The position numbers and the translations under genes were made by a program. Positions 1-8,529 of a stretch of DNA of 20,547 nt are shown piece after piece (within the stretch, counting starts at the first letter, position 1; each line of letters begins with the position of its first letter). Origin of the DNA: Candidatus Staskawiczbacteria bacterium (GTDB lineage Bacteria > Patescibacteriota > Minisyncoccia > Minisyncoccales > Staskawiczbacteraceae); NCBI GenBank assembly GCA_943357015.1, contig CALRFZ010000008.1:1-20547 (forward strand). The letters are read 5' to 3'. A model generated the notes under the pieces. The model was given only the letters and a program-made list of their open reading frames with translations. It made no database searches and was not told where the DNA came from.

Positions 1-76
1 CATTTTTAATGTTTTTTTTACTGCAAGCTTCTTTAACTTTTTCCGGATTTTCGCGGATAAATTTAATGTCTAGCAT
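1..76 (-). CDS. serS: Seryl-tRNA synthetase, N-terminal fragment (runs off the window)
   Basis: The minus strand from 76 opens with ATG and encodes 25 residues, MLDIKFIRENPEKVKEACSK and onward. This is the highly recognisable start of bacterial seryl-tRNA synthetase, the first strand of its N-terminal tRNA-binding coiled-coil arm. The family charges tRNA-Ser with serine in the cytoplasm. Only the first 25 codons are inside the window, so the catalytic domain cannot be checked. There is no Shine-Dalgarno in front of the ATG (AAAACTAAGACC precedes it). A TATAAT lies in the AT-rich upstream gap but has no good -35. The assignment rests on the N-terminal motif alone. Confidence 0.85.
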   Translation of the reverse strand, partial: MLDIKFIRENPEKVKEACSKKNIKN

Positions 77-159
77 GGGTCTTAGTTTTAAAGTTGTAAA
101 ATTATAAAGTACGACAAGCTTGATAAACTTTATAACTTGATAACTTGATAACTTTCAAC
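77..159. other. AT-rich spacer with short direct repeats
   Basis: Short gap between serS and the next minus-strand gene. It contains tandem copies of the word AACTTGAT near 135-155 and a possible minus-strand -10 (TATAAT) about 30 bases before the serS ATG. No terminator is visible. Confidence 0.3.
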
Positions 160-570
160 TTAATCAGGTAAATTTAATAATGATGATTTATATATTTCTG
201 GTTTATAAGGGTTTAATCTTATGATTTTAACCTTTAACCCCATTTCTTTGATTGCGCTGGATAATTTATCGACAAAGTGGATTTGGTCATAACCAAGGCA
301 AATAATATCAGGATTTACTTCTTTTATGACTATGTAAGGGCTCATATTTTCGTTACCTAAACGCCCTTCGTTTATCAAATCACATTCCTGTATCGCCCTT
401 AAACGCTCATTTTCATTAAATTTTGGTAAGCGTCCCTTGGTTTTTATTATTGTAGAATCCCGTCCGACAACAACTACCAAAAAATCTCCATATGTTTTAG
501 TTTGCCGGAAAAAATCTTTATGCCCTTCGTGCAAACCATCAAATGTTCCGAAAACGAGTACTTTAATCAT
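160..570 (-). CDS. Cytidylyltransferase-like (nucleotidyltransferase) protein
   Basis: A 136-residue single-domain protein of the HIGH-type nucleotidyltransferase superfamily (TagD/RibL/FAD-synthase-like). What shows it: the N-terminal strand MIKVLVFGTFDGLHEGH, with H14-x-G-H17 as the nucleotide-binding HxGH signature, followed by the characteristic VVVVGRDST. The C-terminal YKSSLLN is in the place of the usual SS-containing KMSKS-like motif. Members transfer a nucleotidyl group from CTP or ATP to a phosphorylated or hydroxylated substrate; the substrate cannot be told from sequence (glycerol-3-phosphate and FMN are the common ones). Length matches stand-alone TagD/RibL-type enzymes (about 130-150 residues). 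It lies between lysS and serS on the same strand. No Shine-Dalgarno precedes the ATG. Confidence 0.8.
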   Translation of the reverse strand: MIKVLVFGTFDGLHEGHKDFFRQTKTYGDFLVVVVGRDSTIIKTKGRLPKFNENERLRAIQECDLINEGRLGNENMSPYIVIKEVNPDIICLGYDQIHFVDKLSSAIKEMGLKVKIIRLNPYKPEIYKSSLLNLPD

Positions 571-616
571 ATTAACAGTGCTATAAATTTTAAAAATATC
601 ACCTAAGTTTAAGTTT

Positions 617-2107
617 TTATGTTTTTGGCCTCATTAGCGGAAAAATCTGGCACTCTCTGGCGGATTTGTTCATTAAAAAGGCAAAAAGGCGTTCGCCACC
701 TATTCCAAAACCGCAGGTTGGGGGCATACCGTATTCTAGGGCTTCCACAAAGTCGTGGGCGAACATTTGGGCTTCTTGATCGCCCTCTTCTTTTAATTTT
801 TGTTGCACAGAAAATCTTTCCGCCTGATCAATTGGGTCGTTTAATTCACTGTAGCCGTTCCCCACCTCAGATCCTGCCACAATCACTTGAAAGCGTTGAG
901 TTACTTGTGTATTTTTTTCGTCGCGCTTTGCTAATGGAGACACTTCAACTGGTAAATTAATTAAAAAGCCTGGGCCGGCAATATTTTTTCGGCAATATTT
1001 CCATAAATTATCAATGGCGCGGGTTTTGTTAAAGCCATTTTTATCGTAATGGATTTTTAATTTTTGCAATTGCTTTTCCATTTCTGGTAAACTGGCTTCC
1101 ATTATATCAATTTTGGCGTATTGGTTAATTAGGGTCTGGTAATCATAAATTTCCCATTTTTGACCAAAATCAATATCGAACTCTTTAATCTTAAATTTCA
1201 ACGTGCCAAAAGTTTTTTGAATTATGTATTTATATAATTCCTCTACTAATTTCATTCCTTGTTTATAATCGGCGTAAGCCCAGTAAAATTCCATTTGGGT
1301 ATAATCTTGCAAGTGTTCGGCATCCATTCCTTCGTTTCTAAATTGTCGGCCAATTTCAAAGGTTTTTTCAAAACCTGCCACCATTAATTTTTTTTGCCAC
1401 AATTCGCCGGTGGAAATACGTAAAAAAACATCAATATCTAAGGCGTTATGGTGAGTTTCAAAGGCGCGAGCATCAGCCCCGCCAGTGGTAGTTTCTAAAA
1501 TTGGGGTTTCCACTTCCAAAAAACCCTTTTCTACCAAAAACTCGCGCATAGAATTCCAAAATACTGCGCGTTTTCTAATCATTTCTTTTACCTCTGGATT
1601 AAATAAAATATCTAAATAACGCTTGCGTAATTTTTCTTCTTCATCTTGAAGACCGTGCCATTTTTCTGGTAATGGCAACAGTGACTTGGCGAGCATTTTG
1701 TAATCGGTAGCTTCTATGGTTTTTTCTCCGCGCTTGGTTTCGATTAAAATGCCTTTAATTTCCACAAAGTCGCCAATGTCAAAGTGATCAATAAAAAATT
1801 TATACCCATTCTCACCGACTTTATCTTCTTTGATGAGAGCCTGAATTTTAGAGGCTCCATCTGTGGTGAGCGAAGTCGAACCATCGTTTATATCTAAAAA
1901 TGTTGCTCCGCCGTGGCCACGCATAGCCATAATTCGGCCAGTTAAAACAATATCTTTTTGTAATTTTGAAATTTCAGTAAAGTTTTCTAAAGCTTGCGCC
2001 ACTGAATGTGTGCGTTTTGTAGTTGCTGGATACGCTAAAACTCCGCTTTTTTGAAGCGATTTTAATTTATCTAAGCGCACCTTGTAAAGTTCATCAATAG
2101 TTGCCAT
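617..2107 (-). CDS. lysS: Lysyl-tRNA synthetase, class II
   Basis: A 496-residue class II lysyl-tRNA synthetase, which attaches lysine to tRNA-Lys in the cytoplasm. Domain order: an N-terminal OB-fold anticodon-binding domain (about residues 50-150, with TGRIMAMRGHGGATFLDI typical of LysRS), then the catalytic domain. The catalytic domain has class II motif 2 (FRNEGMDAEHLQDYTQMEFY, about 255-275) and motif 3 near the C-terminus (GFGIGGERLFAFL from 466, ending FPLMRPK). The length is normal. The start ATG is preceded by AAAATAAAAATTT with no Shine-Dalgarno. An extended -10 (TGATACAAT) lies about 35 bases upstream, back to back with the promoter of the plus-strand gene at 2236. Confidence 0.95.
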   Translation of the reverse strand: MATIDELYKVRLDKLKSLQKSGVLAYPATTKRTHSVAQALENFTEISKLQKDIVLTGRIMAMRGHGGATFLDINDGSTSLTTDGASKIQALIKEDKVGENGYKFFIDHFDIGDFVEIKGILIETKRGEKTIEATDYKMLAKSLLPLPEKWHGLQDEEEKLRKRYLDILFNPEVKEMIRKRAVFWNSMREFLVEKGFLEVETPILETTTGGADARAFETHHNALDIDVFLRISTGELWQKKLMVAGFEKTFEIGRQFRNEGMDAEHLQDYTQMEFYWAYADYKQGMKLVEELYKYIIQKTFGTLKFKIKEFDIDFGQKWEIYDYQTLINQYAKIDIMEASLPEMEKQLQKLKIHYDKNGFNKTRAIDNLWKYCRKNIAGPGFLINLPVEVSPLAKRDEKNTQVTQRFQVIVAGSEVGNGYSELNDPIDQAERFSVQQKLKEEGDQEAQMFAHDFVEALEYGMPPTCGFGIGGERLFAFLMNKSARECQIFPLMRPKT

Positions 2108-2160
2108 AAATTTTTATTTTATGTAATGATTGTATCAAAATTGGCAAATCAATAAAAGAC

Positions 2161-2189
2161 TTGACATTGTTTGTTTTATATACTAGTAT
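2161..2189 (+). promoter_or_regulatory. Sigma70-type promoter for the small membrane-protein gene
   Basis: TTGACA at 2161-2166, a 17-base spacer and TAGTAT at 2184-2189. Predicted start of transcription is near 2196. That is past a possible GTG at 2194, so the downstream ATG at 2236 is the real start. Confidence 0.8.
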
Positions 2190-2235
2190 TTAAGTGAGTT
2201 TTGGATATTCGGACTTTGTTTTGAAAGGAAATGAG

Positions 2236-2442
2236 ATGAAATCAGTGATTGTCTCTTGGATATTCCCAATTGCTTTTCTGATTGTAGTTTTGGGGTATGC
2301 GTCAGGATTGTGCCTTTTTTTGCTAGGATCGCTCCCTGTTATAACGCAGGATAGCGACATAAATTCTGTCGCTATGATGTGTATGGGCATTGGTTCGATG
2401 GTTGTTTCTGGGCGACTCATTGACGAGGCAAAGGGTGAATAG
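2236..2442 (+). CDS. Small two-helix membrane protein, unknown function
   Basis: A 68-residue protein beginning MKSVIVSWIFPIAFLIVVLG. I chose the ATG at 2236 because GAAAGGAAA sits just upstream and the promoter start point lies at about 2196; the longer GTG-started reading frame would begin before the transcript. It has two hydrophobic stretches (about residues 4-32 and 43-58) and a charged tail ending DEAKGE, so a small integral membrane protein is likely. I do not recognise the family. The gene is a self-contained unit: near-consensus promoter, Shine-Dalgarno, one ORF, strong terminator. It lies on the opposite strand to both flanking genes and its codons look richer in G and C than those of its neighbours. 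Confidence 0.65.
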   Translation: MKSVIVSWIFPIAFLIVVLGYASGLCLFLLGSLPVITQDSDINSVAMMCMGIGSMVVSGRLIDEAKGE

Positions 2443-2464
2443 TATTTTACTTATTTACTCTAGC

Positions 2465-2496
2465 GTCCGACGATTAATTTTGTCGGACTTTTTTTT
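2465..2496 (+). terminator. Rho-independent terminator
   Basis: Stem GTCCGAC (2465-2471) pairs with GTCGGAC (2482-2488), followed by eight T. It ends the small gene that stops at 2442. The rest of the gap up to 2625 holds AT-rich sequence with AATTGG-like words and a small hairpin GGTGTTTGACACC; no gene is seen. Confidence 0.85.
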
Positions 2497-2625
2497 GCAA
2501 TTATTTTAAAAATATAACCTTGTGGTGTTTGACACCTAAATTAATTATAGACTTTTTTTATTTGAAAATTTAATAATTTAGAAATTGATTGAAAATTGGT
2601 AATTGGGATTTGGTAATTTGTAGTA

Positions 2626-4557
2626 CTATTTCTTGGAGAAATAATATTGCAATACCTCATGCGCTACCGGCAAAGTGGCGGCGCGTAAGCCTTGTACGCC
2701 TTCAATAGTTGTTAAAAAAACTATTTCTGGGTTATCATAAGGAGCAAAATTTGCTGACCAAGTATTAAAAACACCATCTTTATTGGTTTGGGCGGTACCG
2801 GTTTTTCCAGCTACAGTTACGGGTAAATCTCTTAACATTACCGATGAACCATAGTCTTTTTGTACGCCATCGCGCATACCTTCGCGAACCACTTGCATAT
2901 TTTTGGGGTCAATATTAACTTGGCTGACAATTTCTGGTTTAAATTCTTCAATTGTTGTTGCGTTAATTCCAGACCCATCTACAACTTTTTTAACAATCTG
3001 AGGTTTATATAATGTTCCGCCATTGGCAATTGCGCTATAAGCCACCGCCATTTGAAGGGGCGTAATTTGCAAATCTGACTGACCAATAGAAAGGTTGTAG
3101 GTGTCGCCGTCCCACCAGTTTTCATTTTTGGTTTGTTTTTTCCAAGTGGGACTGGGCACAAAGCCTTTAAATTCTCCCGGCAGGTCTATGCCGGTTTTAT
3201 TTTCCCAGCCGTACATATCTAGGTATTTTTTAATGCCCGCGGGGCCTAAGCCTTTTTGGTCGCCATATCCCCCACCGATGGTATAAAAATAAATGTTTGA
3301 AGAAACTGCCAAGGCTTTGCGCATGTCAACTAAGCCGTGTGGTTTCACGCCAGAAAATGTATAGGAAATATCGGGGTTGTATTGGTTTTTGACAGTTATA
3401 TAACCCGGGTCGTTAATTAGCTTTGTTGGTGAAATAATTTGTTCTTGCAAAGCGCCAGATGCTAAAAACGGTTTTATGGTAGAGCCAGTTGGATATTTGG
3501 CAGAAATGGCGCGATTAAAAAATGGTTGGTTTGGGTCTTGTAAAATTTTATTGAAATCGGCTTGCGATATTCCCCCGCTAAAAATATTATTATCATAGGC
3601 TGGATATGAAACTAAAGCTAAAACAGCGCCAGTGCGCGGGTTTAGGGCTATGCCCACCCCTTTTTTAGAGCCAATATTCTTAATTGATTTTTCCAAGGCA
3701 TCGTAGGTGACTTTTTGCAGGTTGGCGTCAATGTTTAAAATTAGATTATACCCAGATTTTGGATCTAAAATAATGTCAGTGCCCTTACTAACACCAGTAG
3801 CATTTTTATCGGTTTTGGTTTTTCCTGCAACTCCGTGCAGTGAATTATCGTAAAATTTTTCTAAACCAATTTTACCTACATTATCAGTGCTGGTAAAATT
3901 ATTGGTGTTTTGCAATTCTTCTTTATTTGGTTTACCGGTGTACCCTAAAACGTGGGAAAATATTGAACCCATTACGTAATGACGAATGGTGTTTTTTTCA
4001 ATGTAACAGTTTGGTAAGCTTGGCATTTTTGTTTCTAAAACCAACAAAACTTCCTGTGGTATGTTTTCATAAATCAAGACTTTTGAATCTTCTGAAATGT
4101 TGATGATATCTTTAATTTCTACTGATGGCTTACTTAAAACTTCCGCCATAATTTCAATTTCCTGCTGAGTTTCTGGACTGGTCTGCAAAAAATCTCTTTT
4201 GTCGCAAACTAGGTTAAAGTCTGGCGCATTTAGGACTAGTTTTTTACCATTACTATCGTAAATAATACCTCGCTCAGGCAGTATTAAGCCAATTTTACCT
4301 TTATTATTTTCACTTATGCTATACATTTGCTTGCCGGCAATGATTTGCAAGTAAAAGGACTTGGAAAATAAAATAAAGGCACAAATTAAAAAAAGCCCAT
4401 ATAATAAATAGATTAAATTTTTAGAAAGCGGAATTTCAAATTTTTTTTCACCAATCCCAAGTTCATTTTCTTTGGTATGAGCCATCATATCTAAAAAAAT
4501 GTGATGAGTTTCAATGTCGCTATGGGATTGTTTGATTTTATATTTTTGAATATCCAT
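2626..4557 (-). CDS. mrdA: Penicillin-binding protein 2 (elongation transpeptidase)
   Basis: A 643-residue class B penicillin-binding protein that cross-links peptidoglycan during side-wall growth as part of the rod complex. Order: a cytoplasmic N-terminus of about 45 residues, one membrane anchor (about 47-70, LIYLLYGLFLICAFILF), a PBP dimerisation domain, and the transpeptidase domain. All three catalytic motifs are present: SxxK as STIK (about residue 357), SxN as SSN (about 419) and KTGT (about 585). Length is normal for PBP2. The N-terminal cytoplasmic tail is rather long. It is the last gene of the mreC-mreD-PBP2 operon; the gap to mreD is 15 bases. No Shine-Dalgarno. RodA, the usual glycosyltransferase partner, is not adjacent. 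Confidence 0.93.
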   Translation of the reverse strand: MDIQKYKIKQSHSDIETHHIFLDMMAHTKENELGIGEKKFEIPLSKNLIYLLYGLFLICAFILFSKSFYLQIIAGKQMYSISENNKGKIGLILPERGIIYDSNGKKLVLNAPDFNLVCDKRDFLQTSPETQQEIEIMAEVLSKPSVEIKDIINISEDSKVLIYENIPQEVLLVLETKMPSLPNCYIEKNTIRHYVMGSIFSHVLGYTGKPNKEELQNTNNFTSTDNVGKIGLEKFYDNSLHGVAGKTKTDKNATGVSKGTDIILDPKSGYNLILNIDANLQKVTYDALEKSIKNIGSKKGVGIALNPRTGAVLALVSYPAYDNNIFSGGISQADFNKILQDPNQPFFNRAISAKYPTGSTIKPFLASGALQEQIISPTKLINDPGYITVKNQYNPDISYTFSGVKPHGLVDMRKALAVSSNIYFYTIGGGYGDQKGLGPAGIKKYLDMYGWENKTGIDLPGEFKGFVPSPTWKKQTKNENWWDGDTYNLSIGQSDLQITPLQMAVAYSAIANGGTLYKPQIVKKVVDGSGINATTIEEFKPEIVSQVNIDPKNMQVVREGMRDGVQKDYGSSVMLRDLPVTVAGKTGTAQTNKDGVFNTWSANFAPYDNPEIVFLTTIEGVQGLRAATLPVAHEVLQYYFSKK

Positions 4558-4572
4558 AAATATAACGCTGGT

Positions 4573-5070
4573 CTAGCTAAATAACCTTAATTGTTTTGGA
4601 TTGCGAATGTTTAAAAACTGATAAATAAGAAAAACAACGATGGCTAGAATTGTATTGCACAGTAAATCAATTAAAAGGCTTTTGGTGGTGGTAAAATCTA
4701 AAATGGCAGAATATAAGGTGAAGGTAGTTACAAATAAAGCAATAAAATAAATTAAAAAATATTTTTCTTGACGTTCTTGCAAAAAATGCATCATGGTCTT
4801 TACTAAAAAAAGTAAAACAAATAAAAAAAATATCGTGGAGCCAAAATAAAACTGTGAAAATATATCAATGAAAAATCCTATTGTAAATGTGGTTAAAATT
4901 GCATCAAAATAAGATGCGTTTGACTCAAAAAATACAAAAGTAAAAAATAAAATAAAAAGAATATTGGGCGCGATGCCCATAACAGTAAAATGTGGTAAAA
5001 AACTGTATTGGATCACGGTAGTTGTTAAAATAACTAGTGCTAGGCTTGTGTATTTTAGTAACGCTTTCAT
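4573..5070 (-). CDS. mreD: Rod-shape-determining protein MreD
   Basis: A 165-residue, almost entirely hydrophobic protein with about five membrane helices, of the size expected for MreD (about 160-175). MreD is an integral membrane scaffold of the rod complex that works with MreC to couple MreB filaments to the wall enzymes. Sequence identity in this family is low, so the call depends on size, the helix pattern and position between mreC (5 bases upstream) and the PBP2 gene (15 bases downstream). The start is preceded by TAAAAAGTAATTGAA, with no Shine-Dalgarno. Confidence 0.85.
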   Translation of the reverse strand: MKALLKYTSLALVILTTTVIQYSFLPHFTVMGIAPNILFILFFTFVFFESNASYFDAILTTFTIGFFIDIFSQFYFGSTIFFLFVLLFLVKTMMHFLQERQEKYFLIYFIALFVTTFTLYSAILDFTTTKSLLIDLLCNTILAIVVFLIYQFLNIRNPKQLRLFS

Positions 5071-5075
5071 TTCAA

Positions 5076-5945
5076 TTACTTTTTATAATTTGTAATAATA
5101 AAAACATTGTCAGTTTGACCGATATTAGATAAGGGTAAAATGCTGGCGGTTTGAAAAGGCTTTAAGTCATTTTTATCAACCGAGGATATTCTTCCAATCA
5201 AAAGATTTTTAGGGAAAATACCTTCTTGACCAGAAGTTATTAAAACATCTTGCGTATTTATTTGCGCATCCAAGGCTACTAAATCTAGGTACAGTAAAGA
5301 ATTTCCACTACCCTTTACCGCCCCCAAAATTGGGGTTTTGGTAATGTCGGCATTTTGAATTTTGGCGTCTACTACACTTTGCTTGCTAGAAATTAGCATT
5401 ACTTGGCTAAAATTTTTGTAGACTTTAGATATTTTACCGTAAAGCGCTTTTGTGCTGGAAATAACTGGCATATTTTCAGAAATTCCATCGCTTGAACCCT
5501 TATTAATTAGTAAAAAGTCATTAGCTAAATCAATCCCAATATTTTCTGCTAAAATAAGTTTAAAATTAGAGGACTGGGTATTTTGTATGACTTGTTTAAT
5601 TGCTTGATCTTGGCGCAAAGCCTCAGAAAGAACCGTTATGTTTGACAATAATTGTTGGTTTTCTTGTTTTAAATTATTATTTTCTTGAGTTAAGCTTCGC
5701 GCTTTCCAAAATGAACTTAAAAAACCTGATGAGCCTTGGCCTGTCTGCCAAAGTATCTGAGAGAATGGTGAAGTTATAGTGTAGAAAGTATTTTTAACTG
5801 GTGCTTCAAAAAGATACAAAAATCCGAATATAAAAAGCGCGATAATAAATCCAATTACAATATTTCTCCAAGATATCAGGGAAAATTGTCTATTGGCTTG
5901 AGGTAGGGGCAGACGAAGATTTTTTTTCTTAAGAAAGGCATTCAT
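5076..5945 (-). CDS. mreC: Rod-shape-determining protein MreC
   Basis: A 289-residue MreC, the extracytoplasmic scaffold that activates PBP2. Residues about 28-47 form a single membrane helix (IVIGFIIALFIFGFLYLF). About 75-115 are a coiled coil (LTQENNNLKQENQQLLSNI). The rest is the paired beta domain with typical phrases DFLLINKGSSDGISENMPVI and GQEGIFPKNLLIGRI. Length is normal. It heads the mreC-mreD-PBP2 operon. mreB, usually directly upstream, is absent; a plus-strand small gene lies there instead. The start is preceded by CACAAAAAATT and no usable Shine-Dalgarno. Confidence 0.93.
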   Translation of the reverse strand: MNAFLKKKNLRLPLPQANRQFSLISWRNIVIGFIIALFIFGFLYLFEAPVKNTFYTITSPFSQILWQTGQGSSGFLSSFWKARSLTQENNNLKQENQQLLSNITVLSEALRQDQAIKQVIQNTQSSNFKLILAENIGIDLANDFLLINKGSSDGISENMPVISSTKALYGKISKVYKNFSQVMLISSKQSVVDAKIQNADITKTPILGAVKGSGNSLLYLDLVALDAQINTQDVLITSGQEGIFPKNLLIGRISSVDKNDLKPFQTASILPLSNIGQTDNVFIITNYKK

Positions 5946-6041
5946 AATTTTTTGTGAAAAATTTCCTACTAATTACGCATATTTTAGTTAGTTAATTTTA
6001 TTAACTTTAACAAAGAAATTTAAATACTACAAACTTGACTT

Positions 6042-6070
6042 TTGACAATTTTTGGTTAATATATTAATAG
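6042..6070 (+). promoter_or_regulatory. Sigma70-type promoter for the Cys-rich small gene
   Basis: TTGACA at 6042-6047, a 17-base spacer and TAATAG at 6065-6070. An alternative pairing is TTGACT (6035) with TATATT (6060) at 19 bases. Either would start transcription before the ATG at 6103. The 96 bases between this and mreC hold a small hairpin and AT-rich sequence. Confidence 0.65.
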
Positions 6071-6102
6071 TGTATTTTTTTCTCAAACCAAGGAGATTGT
6101 AT

Positions 6103-6324
6103 ATGGCAATTCATCAGCAGTGCCCAGTGCTTAGTAACCAACAGCCCAATCTTGTGATTGGAATATCCCTGATAGCTTTTCGTTGCAAAGCCAGACCTTG
6201 TAGGGGTGATGGTCAGACAAAAGGCTCTTTGTACTACTATTGCGCTGGTTGTTCTAAACACTATAATGTCTGTGAGCAGTGCGGGCAGTCATTTAGTAAA
6301 GATCGGCCCGCGCAAATAAGCTAG
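6103..6324 (+). CDS. Small Cys-rich (zinc-ribbon-like) protein, unknown function
   Basis: A 73-residue protein starting MAIHQQCPVLSN. The ATG at 6103 is chosen because AAGGAG lies at the right distance (about 6090-6095); the upstream in-frame extension overlaps the promoter. Cysteines are arranged FRCKARPC and, after a gap, YYCAGCSKHYNVCEQCGQSF, giving two CxxC knuckles suggestive of a zinc ribbon. No known family recognised. It is a monocistronic unit with promoter, strong Shine-Dalgarno and terminator, divergent from mreC. Codon use is more GC-balanced than in the surrounding genes. A nucleic-acid-binding role is possible but is only inference from the cysteines. Confidence 0.7.
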   Translation: MAIHQQCPVLSNQQPNLVIGISLIAFRCKARPCRGDGQTKGSLYYYCAGCSKHYNVCEQCGQSFSKDRPAQIS

Positions 6325-6335
6325 ATTTTTTTAGG

Positions 6336-6366
6336 GCTCTCAGTAAAAAAACTGAGAGCTTTTTTT
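6336..6366 (+). terminator. Rho-independent terminator
   Basis: GCTCTCAGT (6336-6344), a loop of six A, ACTGAGAGC (6351-6359), then seven T. It lies 11 bases after the stop of the Cys-rich gene. Confidence 0.9.
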
Positions 6367-6459
6367 CACTAAAAAAGAAATATAAACACTTGCTTAAATC
6401 AACAGTCGTCGATTTTAGTAAGTTTTTCATCTAATTATTATTTGATAATTGAAAACACA

Positions 6460-6501
6460 AAAAAAACCGCCAAGCACATTTCTGTATCTGGCGGTTTTTT
6501 T
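6460..6501 (-). terminator. Terminator of the 23S-5S operon
   Basis: ACCGCCA (6466-6472) pairs with TGGCGGT (6489-6495). On the minus strand the hairpin is followed by a run of T, directly after 5S. T runs flank both sides, so it can also work on the plus strand. Confidence 0.85.
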
Positions 6502-6514
6502 AAATTAAGTTTTC

Positions 6515-6625
6515 TGGTGGCGACTACCTACTTTCGCGTTCATCACACTATCATCGGCCTTGGTGTATTTCACTTCTGTGTTCGAAATGGGAACAGGTGG
6601 GACAACACCAGTATAATCGCCACCA
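6515..6625 (-). rRNA. rrf: 5S ribosomal RNA
   Basis: On the minus strand this reads GTGGCGATTATACTGGTG at the 5' end and closes with GTAGTCGCCACC. The two ends pair as helix I, and the middle holds the conserved CCACCTGTTCCCATTTCGAA and GAACGCGAAAGTAGG segments. Length is about 111 nt, close to the usual 115-120. It lies downstream of 23S with a 450-base spacer and before a terminator, so it is the last gene of the 23S-5S operon. Confidence 0.93.
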
Positions 6626-7074
6626 CAAAACTCAATTTTCCTACCTGCGGTAGGCAGGTGTGGCTTGGTTTTAGTGGTTAATAAACTGCTTGTGGTTTAT
6701 GTACCGCAACGCCAACATTGTGCGTCGTTACAATACATAAACCAAAACAATTTTAGTAAAAACATATTATAACCTTGAAATACGAAATGCCAATTTAATG
6801 GCGAGCTTCAGGTCTTTTCTCCAAATTTCAGCTACGAATTTACTATAATTATTCGGCGGATGCGTTGCATGAGCCTCACAATTCTATTAAATTCTCGCTC
6901 TGAAATTTGGAGAAAATCCTCTGAAGCATTTCGTAATTCAGGATTAAAAGTAAAGATACCTAAAATCTGTATCTATTCTTACGCTAACAAAATATATAAA
7001 TATATTCTGAAGCTTGCTCGGCAATAACAAATTACAAATTGTTATTCGTAATTTATTATTACCTCACTCGCTTT
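6626..7074 (-). other. 23S-5S spacer with several long hairpins
   Basis: No gene is seen. From the left: a hairpin CCTACC-TGC-GGTAGG with a trailing CAGG (6640-6658); a 10-bp inverted repeat GGTTTATGTA / TACATAAACC (6694-6703 and 6734-6743) just upstream of 5S; and a long hairpin with a perfect 17-bp inner arm (6815-6831 with 6900-6916) and a 10-bp outer arm TACGAAATGC / GCATTTCGTA (6781-6790 with 6926-6935). Then comes the 3' arm of the 23S processing stem (6952-6984). These are probable RNase III or other maturation structures. Confidence 0.6.
6952..6984 (-). promoter_or_regulatory. 3' arm of the 23S rRNA processing stem
   Basis: This 33-nt stretch is the near-perfect reverse complement of the other flank of 23S at 11174-11207 (one mismatch and one bulged base). 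In the precursor RNA the two would pair and bring the 23S ends together, the classical substrate for RNase III. Confidence 0.8.
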
Positions 7075-7336
7075 GAAAATATAATGATTTATTAGTACTC
7101 CCCGGCTGAACACCTTACGGTGCTTACACCTGGAGCCTATCGAACCCGTCATCTACGGGAAATCTAAGAGTTCTCATCTTGGAGTTGGCTTCGCGCTTAT
7201 ATGCTTTCAGCGCTTATCCGTTCCCAACTTAGCTACCCAGCAATGCTCTTGGCAGAACAACTGGTACACCAGAGGTTGGTTCATTCCGGTCCTCTCGTAC
7301 TAGGAACAAATCTCCTCAAAACTCAACGCCTGTGGT

Positions 7337-7367
<31 letters not shown>

Positions 7368-7368
7368 G

Positions 7369-7417
<49 letters not shown>

Positions 7418-8074
7418 GCTGCTTCACCCCCAGGATGTGTTGAGCCGACATCGAGGTGCCGAACAGAGCCGTCGCTATGGACGCTCGGGCTCTACTAGCC
7501 TGTTATCCCCGGAGTAGCTTTTGGCTGATGATCTTCGTGTTTTCTATAAAATACACGTCGGTTCACTAAGTTCTACTTTCGTAACTGCGCGACATAGCCG
7601 TCTTGCAGTAAAGCTGGCTTATGGCTTTGCCCTATCGCTTCGATTTCCATCCGAAGCTAGCCAACCTTTAAACGCCTCCATTACTCTTTAGGAGGCAAGT
7701 GCCCCACTTAAACTACCCATTAAACACTGTCATCACATTTAAGTGAATTAGAATATTAATTTTTAAAGATGGTTGTTTCATCGGCGCCTCCACTGTACCC
7801 GAGAGTACCGCTTCAAAGGCTCACCACTACGCTACGCATTAAAAATTAAAATTCAATATCTAACTATAGTAAAGCTTCCGGGGTCTTTCCGTCTAGCCAC
7901 AGGTAACCAGCATCTTCACTGGTATTGCATTTTCACCGGGCGCCTCGTTGAGACAGTTTTCAACTCGTTAAGCCATTCATGCGGGCCGGAACTTACCCGG
8001 CAAGGGATTACGCTACCTTTGGACGATTATAGTTATCGCCGACGTTCACTGGTGCTTCATTCAGTGGGCCCGGA

Positions 8075-8242
8075 CATCACGCTATGCGCGATGTTACGAA
8101 ATTTAAAATTTAAAATGAAAAATTTAAAAACAATTATCTAATTTAAAATGTTAAATTCCTAACGTTTTGAAATTAGAATTTTAAAATTGTTTTTGAATTT
8201 TAAATTTGGATTTTTAAATTCGTCATCACACACAGTGTGATG
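8075..8242 (-). repeat. 23S intervening sequence A (helix 68 region)
   Basis: A 168-nt AT-rich insertion between segments matching E. coli 23S on either side of about 1840-1895, by recalled alignment. Both ends carry a small hairpin: CATCACGCTATGCGCGATG on the left and CATCACACACAGTGTGATG on the right. The body is a long AT palindrome with arms containing AAAAACAATT and AATTGTTTTT. No ORF. It probably folds into one long stem that RNase III could cut. Confidence 0.8.
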
Positions 8243-8368
8243 CCCGGACTCCCAAACTTAACATTCCAGCACTGGTCAGGCCTCACCCCCTATACATCCT
8301 CTTGCGAGTTAGCAGGGAGCTGTGTTTTTGATAAACAGTCGGTTGAAATACGGTTGTTGCAGCCTGTG

Positions 8369-8529
8369 CATCACGCTATGCGTGATGCTTTAATTCAAAA
8401 GTCAAAATTTAAAATTCAAAAATACAATTCAAAATTAAAAAGTTCTCGTAGTATTACTTTTAATTTTTTACTTGGCTTTTTGACTTTTACCTTTTGAGTT
8501 TTGACTTCGTCATCACACGCAGTGTGATG
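8369..8529 (-). repeat. 23S intervening sequence B (helix 63 region)
   Basis: A 161-nt insertion between CAATATGTCCTGCC and GGCTGCAACAACCG of the minus strand, which matches the E. coli helix 63 neighbourhood (about 1710-1740). End hairpins are CATCACGCTATGCGTGATG and CATCACACGCAGTGTGATG. The outer GCCTGTGCATCAC and GTGATGCACAGGC also pair with each other, extending the host helix. The body is AT-rich with TCAAAA/TTTTGA words and differs from A, C and E. Confidence 0.8.

Noticed and set aside
619..960. 113-codon plus-strand ORF inside lysS
   Set aside because: Shadow of lysS on the other strand; no promoter, ribosome site or family features.
2194..2235. Upstream GTG start for the small membrane-protein gene
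   Set aside because: It lies at the predicted transcription start, so it would have no leader, whereas ATG 2236 has a good ribosome site.
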